DNA from: Ochrovirga pacifica
GTDB lineage: Bacteria > Bacteroidota > Bacteroidia > Flavobacteriales > Flavobacteriaceae
Assembly: GCF_000220525.1 (NCBI RefSeq)
Contig: NZ_AFPK01000036.1
Coordinates: 62,001-126,000, forward strand
Direction: 5' to 3'
Length of the DNA: 64,000 nucleotides
Position numbers and translations under genes: made by a program. Under the pieces are notes generated by a model. The model did no database searches. It was not told the DNA's origin and worked only from the letters and a program-made list of their open reading frames with translations. Shown in pieces: positions 26,692-35,679 of the stretch. How positions within the stretch are numbered: the stretch's first letter is position 1; each line of letters opens with the position of its first letter.

Positions 26692-26699
26692 TAATTTTG
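26692..26699 (+). promoter_or_regulatory. -7 element upstream of rpiB
   Basis: TAATTTTG matches TAnnTTTG in the 40-base gap after ndh. Confidence 0.5.
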
Positions 26700-26720
26700 C
26701 AGCATATAAAACTAGAACAA

Positions 26721-27152
26721 ATGAAAATAGCCATCGGAAACGATCATGCAGGACCAGATTATAAACAAGCAATTGTAACTTTATTAGAAAAAAAAGGAAT
26801 TGAGGTTGTTAATTACGGTACAGACACTTTTGATAGTGTGGATTATCCAGACCATGCGCATCAAGTTGCCAATGCAGTAGCTACTCAACAAGTAGATTTT
26901 GGAATACTAATATGTGGATCTGCAAATGGAGTAGCCATGACTGCTAATAAATATCAAAATGTAAGGGCTGGTTTGTGTTGGACTAACGAAATTGTTTCTT
27001 TAGTAAGACAGCACAACAACGCAAATGTTTTGTGTATTCCTGCTCGTTTTACAGCCATACCTCAGGTGTTAACCATGGTAGAAACTTTTTTAAATACCGA
27101 TTTTGAAGGAGGAAGACATCAAAATAGAGTGGCTAAAATAGCTTGTAGTTAA
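26721..27152 (+). CDS. rpiB: Ribose-5-phosphate isomerase B
   Basis: A 143-residue sugar-phosphate isomerase of the RpiB/LacAB family. It interconverts ribose 5-phosphate and ribulose 5-phosphate in the pentose phosphate pathway. Family motifs: IAIGNDHAGPDYKQAIV at the N-terminus, VDYPDHAHQVANAV, the catalytic Cys in ILICGSANGVAMTANKY, VRAGLC and HNNANVLCIPAR. I chose the ATG at 26721. A TTG at 26697 in the same frame overlaps the candidate promoter element and would add non-conserved residues. A strong terminator follows. Confidence 0.95.
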   Translation: MKIAIGNDHAGPDYKQAIVTLLEKKGIEVVNYGTDTFDSVDYPDHAHQVANAVATQQVDFGILICGSANGVAMTANKYQNVRAGLCWTNEIVSLVRQHNNANVLCIPARFTAIPQVLTMVETFLNTDFEGGRHQNRVAKIACS

Positions 27153-27178
27153 GAAATATATTTTTTAAAAACTTATAT

Positions 27179-27214
27179 ATCCGCAGTAAAATTTAATTCT
27201 ACTGCGGATTTTTT
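27179..27214 (+). terminator. Intrinsic terminator after rpiB
   Basis: ATCCGCAGTA pairs with TACTGCGGAT and is followed by a T-run. It stands four bases before the convergent cytochrome gene. Confidence 0.85.
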
Positions 27215-27218
27215 AGTG

Positions 27219-29447
27219 TTAATTTAATGCTTGGTAAAACTGTAAATATTGCGGATTGTTGGGTTGCAACTCCAGTAGTTTTTTTGCTTGTTCTTTAGCC
27301 AAATCAATTTGTTTGTTTTGATGATACATGTATGCCAACAAATAAATCAAATCGGTGTTGTTAGGATTAGTTTTTAATTGCTTTTTAAGCACTAAAATTG
27401 CTTGTTTACTATCATTGTTCTGAAATAGCAATAAACTTAAATTATAAGCTATTCTATCATTGTCAGGAAGCAATCTTAAAGCTTCTTTTAATTGCAAAAT
27501 AGCTTCTTTTGGTTTTCCTAATTCGTTTAAAAGAAGTCCATAATCAAAATTGGTCAATCCAAAACCAGGTTCTTGTTCCAAAATAGTTTTGTAAGCTTGT
27601 TCTGCTTGGGTATACTGTTTATTTTGATAATACAAATTGGCCAAACTTGTTCTAACAATATTGTTTATGGGATCTAGTTTCAAAGCTTCTTCTAAAGTTT
27701 TAATAGCACTGGTAATTTTTCCTACACCCATATAGTATTGTGCACGTTTCATTCTACCACCAGAAAACTCACCTCCTACTTTTAAGTTATTGGCAAACTC
27801 TACACGTACTTTGTTGTAAAAAGGAAGGTATTCTTGTGGAATTTTAGATTTAGGTACGGCACTTAAAGCAAAAAAAGCTTTTACACGCACAGCACGTTTT
27901 TTATCTTTTAACAAAGGCAACAAAGCTTTATAGTTGTCGGTTCCTAATTTCAATTCAAACAACAAATCTGCTGTAGCACCTTTTACCAAAGGCGATTTGT
28001 CTTTTAGAAATTGTAAGACTTCTTTTACATTAATTAAATGTGTGTAATTGTTTAGATTAGACACTGCAGAAGCTCTTGCAATATTTGGATAAATAGTATC
28101 TTTTGCCAAAGCAATTAAACTATCCTTACCACCTTCTGCTCTTGCAATTCCTGGGGCTAATTTGTCTGAAAAATGATTTTTTTTAGGCTCTCCGTACAGT
28201 TTTACAAAGTTATCATAAGCCCATTGATCATCTTTGTCTTTATGACAACCAGAACATACGTTTGGAGTGTTGTATTTTAAGCTTAAATCTGGTCGTGGAA
28301 TTCTAAAACTGTGGTCTCTTCTAAAATCATTTCCCATATAAAACCTACCTGGCATATGGCAATTAATACACAAAGCACTTTGAGTACCTATAGGATGTTT
28401 GTGATGTGTTTCAGAATCGTATTTAGGTCCTTCATGACATTGTAAACACAAACGATTGTCGTCAAATTTTCGTTTTGTAGAATGTACATCATGACAATCT
28501 TTACAACTTACTCCGTTATGGTACATTTTACTTTGAACAAATGATCCATAAACATAATCTTCATCCAAAATTTGACCATCAGCATAATATAAGTTTTCAC
28601 GTATTAACTGAGGGTAGTAATGGTCTAAAAAAGTTCCTTGAGGTGTATGAAATAAGCTTATATTCTCTCTTCTAGCATGACATCTTGCACAGGCATCAAC
28701 CAATTCTTTAGAGTTTAAATTGGTCATTTGCATACTGCCATCATTTTTATATCGATCTCCTTGAATTACAGCTTTAGAAACATGTTCTTTACCAGGACCA
28801 TGACAAGCCTCACAACTAACATTTACAATGGCATAATTGGTGGTATAGCTATGATCTTTTTCATGGTAGTTTTTCTTTACATTAGTACTATGGCAATCAG
28901 AACACATAGTGTTCCAATTTAGTCCTCCTCTACTCCAATGCAACCATTCGCTGTGTACTACTTTAAAATCTGGATACAAGTCAAACCATTTGTTTTTTTC
29001 TGTATCATAAGCAGTTCTAAGACACTGATAATGCCCGTTAGGAAATAATACAATATATTGTTGCAAAGGAGTTAATCCGAAAGTATAAATAATTTCATAG
29101 TCATGATTTTTACCATCTCTACCTTCAGTATTAGCGTAAAATTTTCCATTTTTTTGAAAAAAAGTAGATGTGACTCCTTGACTTACAAAAACCTCTCCAT
29201 TAAAAGGAGCTAAGATGGTTTGTCGTGTTGCTTTTTGCATAGACTTGTCGTGATGAGATCCTTCCCATTGCTGAAATTGATCGGCATGACATTCTTTACA
29301 TTTTTGATTACCTACATAATGTTTGTTAGGAATACTATCAGTATTGGTAAAAATAGACATAGGATCCATTTTTTGATAGGCTTCCTCTTTCTTATCTCCA
29401 CAAGAAACAAGAATACTTATAATTGTAAGGAGAATTATTTTTTTCAA
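27219..29447 (-). CDS. Octaheme cytochrome c / HEAT-like / TPR lipoprotein
   Basis: A 742-residue exported lipoprotein (SILVSCGDKK near residue 16). It has eight CxxCH heme-binding motifs, at about residues 50, 182, 212, 253, 315, 334, 360 and 398, and several spare His residues for distal ligation. Residues ~440-550 resemble short helical (HEAT-like) repeats, and at least four TPR repeats fill the C-terminus (about 565-740, with ALKLDPINNIVRTSLANLYY and similar). The heme pattern places it with multiheme cytochromes such as those often called tetratricopeptide cytochrome c family proteins. The electron donor and acceptor are unknown. The lipoprotein gene upstream (29505-30425) is on the same strand, 57 bases away, and may be functionally linked. 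Confidence 0.88.
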   Translation of the reverse strand: MKKIILLTIISILVSCGDKKEEAYQKMDPMSIFTNTDSIPNKHYVGNQKCKECHADQFQQWEGSHHDKSMQKATRQTILAPFNGEVFVSQGVTSTFFQKNGKFYANTEGRDGKNHDYEIIYTFGLTPLQQYIVLFPNGHYQCLRTAYDTEKNKWFDLYPDFKVVHSEWLHWSRGGLNWNTMCSDCHSTNVKKNYHEKDHSYTTNYAIVNVSCEACHGPGKEHVSKAVIQGDRYKNDGSMQMTNLNSKELVDACARCHARRENISLFHTPQGTFLDHYYPQLIRENLYYADGQILDEDYVYGSFVQSKMYHNGVSCKDCHDVHSTKRKFDDNRLCLQCHEGPKYDSETHHKHPIGTQSALCINCHMPGRFYMGNDFRRDHSFRIPRPDLSLKYNTPNVCSGCHKDKDDQWAYDNFVKLYGEPKKNHFSDKLAPGIARAEGGKDSLIALAKDTIYPNIARASAVSNLNNYTHLINVKEVLQFLKDKSPLVKGATADLLFELKLGTDNYKALLPLLKDKKRAVRVKAFFALSAVPKSKIPQEYLPFYNKVRVEFANNLKVGGEFSGGRMKRAQYYMGVGKITSAIKTLEEALKLDPINNIVRTSLANLYYQNKQYTQAEQAYKTILEQEPGFGLTNFDYGLLLNELGKPKEAILQLKEALRLLPDNDRIAYNLSLLLFQNNDSKQAILVLKKQLKTNPNNTDLIYLLAYMYHQNKQIDLAKEQAKKLLELQPNNPQYLQFYQALN

Positions 29448-29504
29448 AAGGTTAGTGTTTTTAGAGTTCCTAAATTTACAAATAAATACTATTTAGTGTT
29501 TTAT

Positions 29505-30425
29505 TTATTCAGCAGATTTGGCACATCTAAATCCAGTATTAAACAAAGAAGATTCTACTGTATTTTGAGCTCTAAAAGTTGTAGTATAACTAAGTTCTAA
29601 AGCCTGATCAAACATAAAAGAACCTCCTCTGGTAACAACAACTTGTGCATTTTTTTGAAAAGGAATAGTTTTATCATAAGGTTCAAAAACAGTAGCAGTC
29701 CATTGCCATACATTTCCTACCATATCATTAATTCCGCTTTTACTTTTAGGAAAAGCACCTACAGGAGATGTAAACAAGTAACCGTCTTTAACATTTTGAT
29801 CTTGAATGGTTTGTCCGTCCCAAGTATTGGCCATATAATTTCCATTCATCTTAACGCTGTTTCCCCAAGGATATTTTAATTCTTTTCCATTTTTTGCAGC
29901 ATATTCCCATTCAATTTCTGTAGGCAATCTTTTTCCTGCCCATGTAGCATAGGCATTGGCATCGTTCCAACTTACATGGGTTACGGGATGATTGTTTTGA
30001 GCTTTATCACCTTCGGGACCAAAAGGATATTCCCAAGTGGTTCCTTTTACCAAGTTCCAACGGATTCCTCTTAAATCAAAAATTCCAGAATCTCCAAAAT
30101 TTTCAGCTTCAGTAATATAGTTGGTTGCTTCAACAAATTTTCTAAAATCAGCCACGGTTACCAAATTTATATCTAAGTAAAAAGGGGCTACTATGGTGGT
30201 AAAACTAGGGGCTTCTATTTCAGTTCTATCGTCAGAACCAATGGTAATTTCTCCACCTTTAAAAAAGACCATATCTTGGGTATTGTTAGACGTATTTTCT
30301 TGGGAAATTGGACTTTTTTGTTCGGATTGCTGTGTTTCAGGTTGCTTTTCTTTGTTGTCCTGGTTTTTGTTATTTTTACAAGCAATGGTACTTGCCAATA
30401 GCAAAATGCTAAATAAATATTTCAT
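29505..30425 (-). CDS. Formylglycine-generating-enzyme-like lipoprotein lacking both catalytic cysteines
   Basis: A 306-residue lipoprotein (LLLASTIACKNN lipobox, then a Gln/Glu/Ser-rich linker) with an FGE-sulfatase (SUMF1) domain from about residue 50. The fold markers are clear: FFKGGEITIGSDD, APFYLDINLVTVADFRKFVEATNY, NHPVTHVSWNDANAYATWAGKRLPTEIEWEYAAK and GNVWQWTATVF. The end GGSFMFDQALELSYTTTF aligns with GGSYMCHRSYCYRYR of human FGE, but the two copper-binding/catalytic cysteines are Phe and Glu. It therefore cannot act as a standard FGE. It may be a binding or scaffold protein for the octaheme cytochrome encoded downstream. No sulfatase gene is in the window. Confidence 0.88.
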   Translation of the reverse strand: MKYLFSILLLASTIACKNNKNQDNKEKQPETQQSEQKSPISQENTSNNTQDMVFFKGGEITIGSDDRTEIEAPSFTTIVAPFYLDINLVTVADFRKFVEATNYITEAENFGDSGIFDLRGIRWNLVKGTTWEYPFGPEGDKAQNNHPVTHVSWNDANAYATWAGKRLPTEIEWEYAAKNGKELKYPWGNSVKMNGNYMANTWDGQTIQDQNVKDGYLFTSPVGAFPKSKSGINDMVGNVWQWTATVFEPYDKTIPFQKNAQVVVTRGGSFMFDQALELSYTTTFRAQNTVESSLFNTGFRCAKSAE

Positions 30426-30499
30426 GGTGTTTGATTTGTATCTTGTTGCAATATTATCTAATTATATCTAGAATATAGGTAGAAGTAATAATAAGATGT

Positions 30500-30507
30500 T
30501 ATTTTTG
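30500..30507 (+). promoter_or_regulatory. -7 element upstream of the dCMP deaminase gene
   Basis: TATTTTTG matches TAnnTTTG and gives a leader of about 25 bases. Confidence 0.5.
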
Positions 30508-30535
30508 TTGAATAGTTTAATTAAAACATCAAACA

Positions 30536-30976
30536 ATGTCTATCTTAACAGACAAGCAACTAAAATACGATACGGCTTATTTAAGAATTGCTTTCGAATG
30601 GGCTAAATTATCGCACTGCGAACGTAAAAAAGTTGGAGCGATTATTGTAAAAGACAGGATGATTATTTCTGATGGTTACAATGGAACTCCTACAGGTTTT
30701 GACAATTGTTGCGAAGATGAAAACAACGAAACCAAATGGATGGTGTTGCATGCGGAAGCCAATGCAATTTTAAAAGTTGCAGCTTCCACCCAATCAACCA
30801 AAGGAGCTACCTTATACATAACTTTATCTCCTTGCAAAGATTGTAGCAAATTAATCCATCAATCAGGAATAACAAGAGTGGTTTACGCCAAAGAATATAA
30901 AGACACAACTGGACTAGAATTTTTAGCCAAAGCTGGAGTTGAATTATTGAAATTAGATATTGATGAAACAGAATAA
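30536..30976 (+). CDS. Deoxycytidylate deaminase-like enzyme
   Basis: A 146-residue zinc-dependent deaminase of the dCMP/ComE family. It converts dCMP to dUMP, feeding thymidylate synthesis. The zinc motif is complete: HAEANAIL provides His and the catalytic Glu, and PCKDCSKLIHQSG provides two Cys. Other family markers are CERKKVGAIIVKD and the substrate stretch SDGYNGTPTGFDNCCED. The stop overlaps the next gene by 14 bases, so translation is coupled. The start ATG is preceded by a candidate promoter. Confidence 0.9.
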   Translation: MSILTDKQLKYDTAYLRIAFEWAKLSHCERKKVGAIIVKDRMIISDGYNGTPTGFDNCCEDENNETKWMVLHAEANAILKVAASTQSTKGATLYITLSPCKDCSKLIHQSGITRVVYAKEYKDTTGLEFLAKAGVELLKLDIDETE

Positions 30977-32516
30977 CAACATTCCATTATTTATAGGAAT
31001 CTCAATAGCTTTCGGAATTATGGTCGGAAGCTTTTTTAACATCAAAAATGCAGGAACAATTTACAATCCTTCACAAACCAAAGGAAACAATAAATTAAGT
31101 GCTGTACTAAAATATATAGAAAGTGAATATGTTGATGATGTAGATGCAGAACAAATTACCGAAGAAATTATTACCGATTTGTTAAACAAATTAGATCCGC
31201 ATTCTAGCTACTTATCTAAAGATTTACAGCAAATTACCAAAGAAACGATGAATGGTAATTTTGTGGGAATTGGAGTACAATTTGTTGTAAAAAAAGACAC
31301 AGTTGTAGTCGTAAAAGTATTGCCCGATGGCCCTAGTAAAAAAGCAGGTTTAAGAGATGGTGACCGTTTGCTAATGGCAAATAAAGATACGTTGTATGGT
31401 AAAAATCTTAATTCTGATGATATTATAAGTAAATTAAAAGGAATAGAAGATACTCAAGTAAAAGTAAAAGTATACAGACCTGGAGACAATAATACCATAG
31501 ATTTTAACATTACTAGAGGAAAAGTGGCCATTAAAAGTGTGCCTGTTTCATACAAAATAGCCGATAGTTTAGGCTATATAAAATTAGATCGTTTTGCAAT
31601 GACTTCTTATGACGAGTTTAAAGCTGCTTTAGATGAACTTCAGCAAGAGGGAATTAAAGATTTGGTTTTAGATTTAAGAGGAAACCCAGGAGGTTATATG
31701 CATATTGCAGATCAAATTGCAGACGAATTTTTGGCCGATGGAAAATTGATTGTATATACCAAAAATAAAAATGGTCGTCAGAAAAACTCGGTAGCCACTA
31801 CAAAAGGATCTTTTGAAAAAGGACATGTATATGTGTTTATAGATCAAAATTCTGCTTCTGCTAGCGAAATTGTTTCGGGAGCTTTGCAAGATCATGACAG
31901 AGCAACCATTATAGGTCGCAGAACTTTTGGAAAAGGTTTGGTACAACAAGAAATTGACTTTAACGATGGTTCTGCAATGAGATTGACCATTGCCAGATAT
32001 TACACACCTACGGGTAGATCTATTCAAAAACCCTATGGAGACAACAATTACAACGATGAAGTGCTAAATCGTTACAAAAGTGGTGAGTTGTTTTACAAAG
32101 ACAGTATTAAAGTGATAGATTCTTTAAAATATACTACACCAAAAGGAAAAGTGGTATATGGCGGAGGTGGAATTACTCCCGATGTATTTATTCCATTAGA
32201 CACCTTAAATAGCACCAATTACTACGAACTAAACATGATTAATAATTTTGTGTATCAATACATCGATACGCATCGTGATGAATTGTCTAAATTCAACGAA
32301 CAAAACTTTATCAAAGAGTTTAAAATCACTCCAAAAATTCACAAAGCTTTTGTAGATTTTATTGCACCTAACAAATTAAATCATTTAGAAGTAAATCGAT
32401 TATTAAAAGAAAATTTTGCTGTTTCTTTAATTAACGATAAAGTGTATTACCAACTCATACAAGAAAGAGACCCTTATATAAAAAAGGTGCTAAGCTTATC
32501 TAAAAAAGAGGAATAA
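30963..32516 (+). CDS. S41 C-terminal-processing protease (CtpA-like)
   Basis: A 517-residue periplasmic serine protease. It has an N-terminal membrane anchor (about residues 7-24), a PDZ domain (about 85-165, with GIGVQFVV and DGPSKKAGLRDGDRLL) and the S41 catalytic core. In the core, VLDLRGNPGG is followed by FIDQNSASASEIVSGALQDHDRA, which holds the catalytic Ser, and RRTFGKGLVQ holds the catalytic Lys. Such proteases trim or degrade periplasmic proteins from their C-terminus. I chose the ATG at 30963 over a TTG three bases earlier. It overlaps the deaminase gene upstream, and the ATG of lpxH shares a base with its stop. Confidence 0.93.
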   Translation: MKQNNNIPLFIGISIAFGIMVGSFFNIKNAGTIYNPSQTKGNNKLSAVLKYIESEYVDDVDAEQITEEIITDLLNKLDPHSSYLSKDLQQITKETMNGNFVGIGVQFVVKKDTVVVVKVLPDGPSKKAGLRDGDRLLMANKDTLYGKNLNSDDIISKLKGIEDTQVKVKVYRPGDNNTIDFNITRGKVAIKSVPVSYKIADSLGYIKLDRFAMTSYDEFKAALDELQQEGIKDLVLDLRGNPGGYMHIADQIADEFLADGKLIVYTKNKNGRQKNSVATTKGSFEKGHVYVFIDQNSASASEIVSGALQDHDRATIIGRRTFGKGLVQQEIDFNDGSAMRLTIARYYTPTGRSIQKPYGDNNYNDEVLNRYKSGELFYKDSIKVIDSLKYTTPKGKVVYGGGGITPDVFIPLDTLNSTNYYELNMINNFVYQYIDTHRDELSKFNEQNFIKEFKITPKIHKAFVDFIAPNKLNHLEVNRLLKENFAVSLINDKVYYQLIQERDPYIKKVLSLSKKEE

Positions 32517-33262
32517 TGCCTGCTAAAAAAATCTATTTTGCATCCGATCAGCATTTTGGAGCCCCTACTGTAGCCCTTAGTCTACCCAGAGAAAAACGCT
32601 TTGTACAATGGTTAGATGAAATTAAAAAAGATGCAGAAATTTTATTTTTACTAGGTGATTTATTCGATTTTTGGTTTGAATACAAACATGTGGTGCCAAA
32701 AGGATTTGTACGTGTTTTGGGTAAGTTGGCTGAGTTGAAAGATGCAGGAATTCAAATTCATTTTTTTGTAGGAAACCATGATTTGTGGATGAATGATTAT
32801 TTTGAAAAAGAACTAGACATTCCTGTTTATCATCAACCCAAAGAATTTGTTTTGCAAAACAAAACCTTTCTTATAGGCCATGGAGATGGTTTAGGTCCGG
32901 GAGATACAGGTTATAAGTTGATGAAAAAAGTGTTTACCAACCCAGTTTGTAAATGGTTATTCCGTTGGCTTCATCCTGATTTAGGAGTTGGATTGGCTAA
33001 ATATTTATCTGTAGAAAACAAATTGATTTCTGGTGAAGAAGATGTTGTTTTTCAGGGAGAAAATAAAGAGTTTTTGCTTTTATATTGCAAAGAAATACTC
33101 CAAAAAAAACACTATGATTATTTTGTTTTTGGACACCGTCATCTTCCCATGATTTATGATTTACCTCAAAACTCTAAATACGTAAATACTGGTGATTGGA
33201 TTACTTATTTTACCTATGGTGTGCTAGAAAATGGTGTGTTTAAGTTAAAGGAATATCAATAA
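32516..33262 (+). CDS. lpxH: UDP-2,3-diacylglucosamine diphosphatase
   Basis: Lipid A pathway enzyme cleaving UDP-2,3-diacylglucosamine to lipid X and UMP, 248 residues. It is a calcineurin-like metallophosphatase with the five usual blocks: SDQHFG (D,H), LGDLFDFWFEY (D), VGNHDLWM (N,H), IGHGDGLGPGDTGYK (H) and VFGHRHLPMI (H). The latter pattern, HGDGLGPGD, is typical of the Bacteroidetes LpxH group. It is the third gene of the deaminase/protease operon, with a one-base TAATG overlap. The gap to the convergent methyltransferase is 36 bases and has no clear terminator. Confidence 0.93.
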   Translation: MPAKKIYFASDQHFGAPTVALSLPREKRFVQWLDEIKKDAEILFLLGDLFDFWFEYKHVVPKGFVRVLGKLAELKDAGIQIHFFVGNHDLWMNDYFEKELDIPVYHQPKEFVLQNKTFLIGHGDGLGPGDTGYKLMKKVFTNPVCKWLFRWLHPDLGVGLAKYLSVENKLISGEEDVVFQGENKEFLLLYCKEILQKKHYDYFVFGHRHLPMIYDLPQNSKYVNTGDWITYFTYGVLENGVFKLKEYQ

Positions 33263-33298
33263 AAGTTATAGGGTTTTGAATTTGTTATCTAAACAGAT

Positions 33299-34513
33299 TT
33301 AATGCAATTGTATATACATACTTTTTAAATAAGAACCCTCTTTAAAACCAATAGGATGATCGACATCATGACGAGTGGTTTCTAATACTTTGTAGGTAAC
33401 TCGGTTGTTGATTAAAACGTCTTCTACCAATTCAAAAAATACATCAAAGGTAATTCTAGAACTACAAGAAGCCATAACCAATATTCCCTTTTTAGCTACC
33501 AGTTGCAAGCCCAAACGCACTAATTTTTTATAACTGCTTAGAGCTCTGTTTACTTCGGCAGCACTTTTGGCAAAAGATGGAGGGTCAATCACCACAATAT
33601 CAAACTTGGTTTGGTTTTTAGCGAGTTTTTCCATCTCTTCAAAAGCATCACCCACTAAAGTTTTATGAGTACCTAAATACTCGTTTAAATGAGCATTACT
33701 TTTAGCAATTTCTAAGGCTGGTCCGCTAATATCTAAACTAGTAACTTCTGTAGCTCCACCCACCAAGGCATGAACAGAAAAACCACCCGCGTAAGAAAAA
33801 ATATCCAATACCGTTTTTCTTTTGGCCATCTCTCCTACTTTTTTTCTGTTGGCACGGTGGTCTAAGAAGTAACCTGTTTTATGACCTTTAATCACATTGG
33901 CAGAAAAGTTTACTCCGTGTTCTTTAAAAACAACAACTTCGTTTTCTAAAATACCATCTAGCACTTGTCCATCGGATAAATTGTAATTATTTTTTTCTTT
34001 TTGAACATTTCTACCCAAACGTAAAACTGTAGTTTTTGCTCTACTAATTTTTATTAGTGTAGGAAGTACATCCTTTAAATAAGGAAACCAAAAAGAAGCA
34101 TATAATTTAATCACCAATACATGATTGTATACATCTGCAACTAAAGAAGGCAAACCATCGTTTTCTCCATAAATAAAACGATAACTATTGGTGTCTGTTT
34201 CTAGTAACGGAAGTCTTTTTTTATAAGCTTCTTTAATTTTATTAGTAAACCATTCTTTATTAATATTAGCCATTGTGTTGGCTTGTAATATTTTTATTCG
34301 AATGGGCGAAAAAGGGTCGTAAAACCCAACCGCTAGAAACTTATTTTTTTTATGATCAAAAATTACAGCTAAATCTCCAGAATTCCCTTCTTTATTTTGC
34401 TTAGCAATACTATTGTCAAACACCCAAGGATGTCCTTTTTTTACCAAAACCTCTGCATTAGGTTTTAGTTTAAATGCGATTTTATTTACTGGAATTTCTG
34501 GAAAATCAATCAA
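33299..34513 (-). CDS. RlmI-like 23S rRNA cytosine methyltransferase
   Basis: A class I methyltransferase (PUA-type N-terminus plus SAM domain, about 404 residues) related to RlmI, which methylates m5C in 23S rRNA. The N-terminal PUA block reads KPNAEVLVKKGHPWVFDNSI. The SAM fold shows KGHKTGYFLDHRANRKKVG, DIFSYAGGFSVHALVGGATEVTSLDIS and the catalytic-region VIDPPSFAKS, followed by a MASCSSRI cysteine motif. No ATG fits the N-terminus. I took an in-frame TTG at 34513 (MIDFPEIP), which matches the usual family N-terminus. A TTG at 34570 would add 19 residues. Confidence 0.85.
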   Translation of the reverse strand: MIDFPEIPVNKIAFKLKPNAEVLVKKGHPWVFDNSIAKQNKEGNSGDLAVIFDHKKNKFLAVGFYDPFSPIRIKILQANTMANINKEWFTNKIKEAYKKRLPLLETDTNSYRFIYGENDGLPSLVADVYNHVLVIKLYASFWFPYLKDVLPTLIKISRAKTTVLRLGRNVQKEKNNYNLSDGQVLDGILENEVVVFKEHGVNFSANVIKGHKTGYFLDHRANRKKVGEMAKRKTVLDIFSYAGGFSVHALVGGATEVTSLDISGPALEIAKSNAHLNEYLGTHKTLVGDAFEEMEKLAKNQTKFDIVVIDPPSFAKSAAEVNRALSSYKKLVRLGLQLVAKKGILVMASCSSRITFDVFFELVEDVLINNRVTYKVLETTRHDVDHPIGFKEGSYLKSMYIQLH

Positions 34514-34614
34514 TGGAAAACTTTTTTTGAATGTGCAAGTTAGTTGTTTTTGGATGACTGATGAATACAATGACTATTTAACATTAGAATACTATATAAA
34601 ATTATTGATGCTCG

Positions 34615-34622
34615 TACTTTTG
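34615..34622 (+). promoter_or_regulatory. -7 element upstream of the LRR protein gene
   Basis: TACTTTTG matches TAnnTTTG and gives a leader of about 18 bases. Confidence 0.5.
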
Positions 34623-34643
34623 TCAAGAAAACCAAATTTAACT

Positions 34644-35522
34644 ATGAAAAAGATCTTCTGTTACTTAGTGCTTTTATTTAGCCTATTTACATATTCTCAG
34701 CAAACCTATATTCCGGACTCAAATTTTGAGCAAGCATTGATAGATTTAGGCTACGATACTACTTTAGACAACTACGTAATAACGGCCAATATTTCTTCAG
34801 TTATCAATCTTGATGTTTCTTCTAAAAATATATCTAGTTTAAAAGGAATTGAAGGTTTTGAAGAATTAAAAACTCTAAAATGTAATTCGAATAGTTTAAC
34901 AAACCTTGATGTTTCTAAAAATAATACGTTAGAAGAACTTCAATGTTTGGGTAATGGTTTAACTTCTATAACTTTTCCTAACAATAGTAGTATAGAAAAC
35001 TTAGAATGTTCAAACAATAGTTTAGTCACATTAGATACCAATAACTTAAATAACTTGATGTACTTAAACTGTAGCAGTAATAACATAACATCTCTAATTT
35101 TAGACAAAGCATCAAAATTAGAATATGTATATTGTGAAAATAATACATTGACTTCTTTAAGTATAAAAAACGGAACCAATTCGTTTAACATCCCTTTTTC
35201 AGGACAATTTGATGCTAGAAATAACCCTAATCTTGTTTGTACTCAAGTAGACGATGCTTCTTTTAGCACAACCCATTGGGCAAATATAGATTCAGAAACA
35301 AGTTTTAATGAAGATTGTAATTACAAACTAAGTAATCAGCACATTCAAAAAAAGAATTTAACTTTTACAATTAATCATAGTAAAATCTATTATGATGGAA
35401 TTGTTAATGTATACAATTTCGTAGGTAAAAAAGTACCTAACAAAAACTTACAAGGTTTGTATATTTTAGAATTACAAGATGAATTAGGAAATATCATGAT
35501 TCAAAAAATAATAGTACCTTAA
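34644..35522 (+). CDS. Leucine-rich-repeat protein, probably T9SS-secreted
   Basis: A 292-residue exported protein. It begins MKKIFCYLVLLFSLFTYSQ, a signal peptide that decides the start. Residues ~20-210 are leucine-rich repeats of the bacterial SDS22-like/CxxN type, with units such as LKTLKCNSNSLTNLDVSKN and LEELQCLGNGLTSITFPNN. A compact C-terminal part (about 225-292) reads like a reduced T9SS sorting domain: IVNVYNFVGKKV, then LQGLYILELQDELG and a final KIIVP. The N-terminal LIDLGYDTTLDNYV is a common lead-in of such repeats. It is divergent from the RlmI-like gene. A role in protein binding is inference. Confidence 0.82.
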   Translation: MKKIFCYLVLLFSLFTYSQQTYIPDSNFEQALIDLGYDTTLDNYVITANISSVINLDVSSKNISSLKGIEGFEELKTLKCNSNSLTNLDVSKNNTLEELQCLGNGLTSITFPNNSSIENLECSNNSLVTLDTNNLNNLMYLNCSSNNITSLILDKASKLEYVYCENNTLTSLSIKNGTNSFNIPFSGQFDARNNPNLVCTQVDDASFSTTHWANIDSETSFNEDCNYKLSNQHIQKKNLTFTINHSKIYYDGIVNVYNFVGKKVPNKNLQGLYILELQDELGNIMIQKIIVP

Positions 35523-35545
35523 ATATAAATAACATTAAAATTTTT

Positions 35546-35580
35546 AAAAAGAGCTGAAATTTTTTTCAGCTCTTTGTTAT
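35546..35580 (+). terminator. Intrinsic terminator after the LRR gene
   Basis: AAAGAGCTGAAA pairs with TTTCAGCTCTTT, with T-rich sequence after it. Confidence 0.8.
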
Positions 35581-35679
35581 TTTAAAACTGTCAACATTTC
35601 TTAATTCCTATCAATATTGTAAATTGGTACACAAATTGATAAAATCACAAACGTAAAGTAAAAAAAATCGTAGAACACA

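Noticed and set aside
29505-30425. Active sulfatase-maturing FGE
   Set aside because: The two catalytic cysteines are missing and no sulfatase gene is present nearby.
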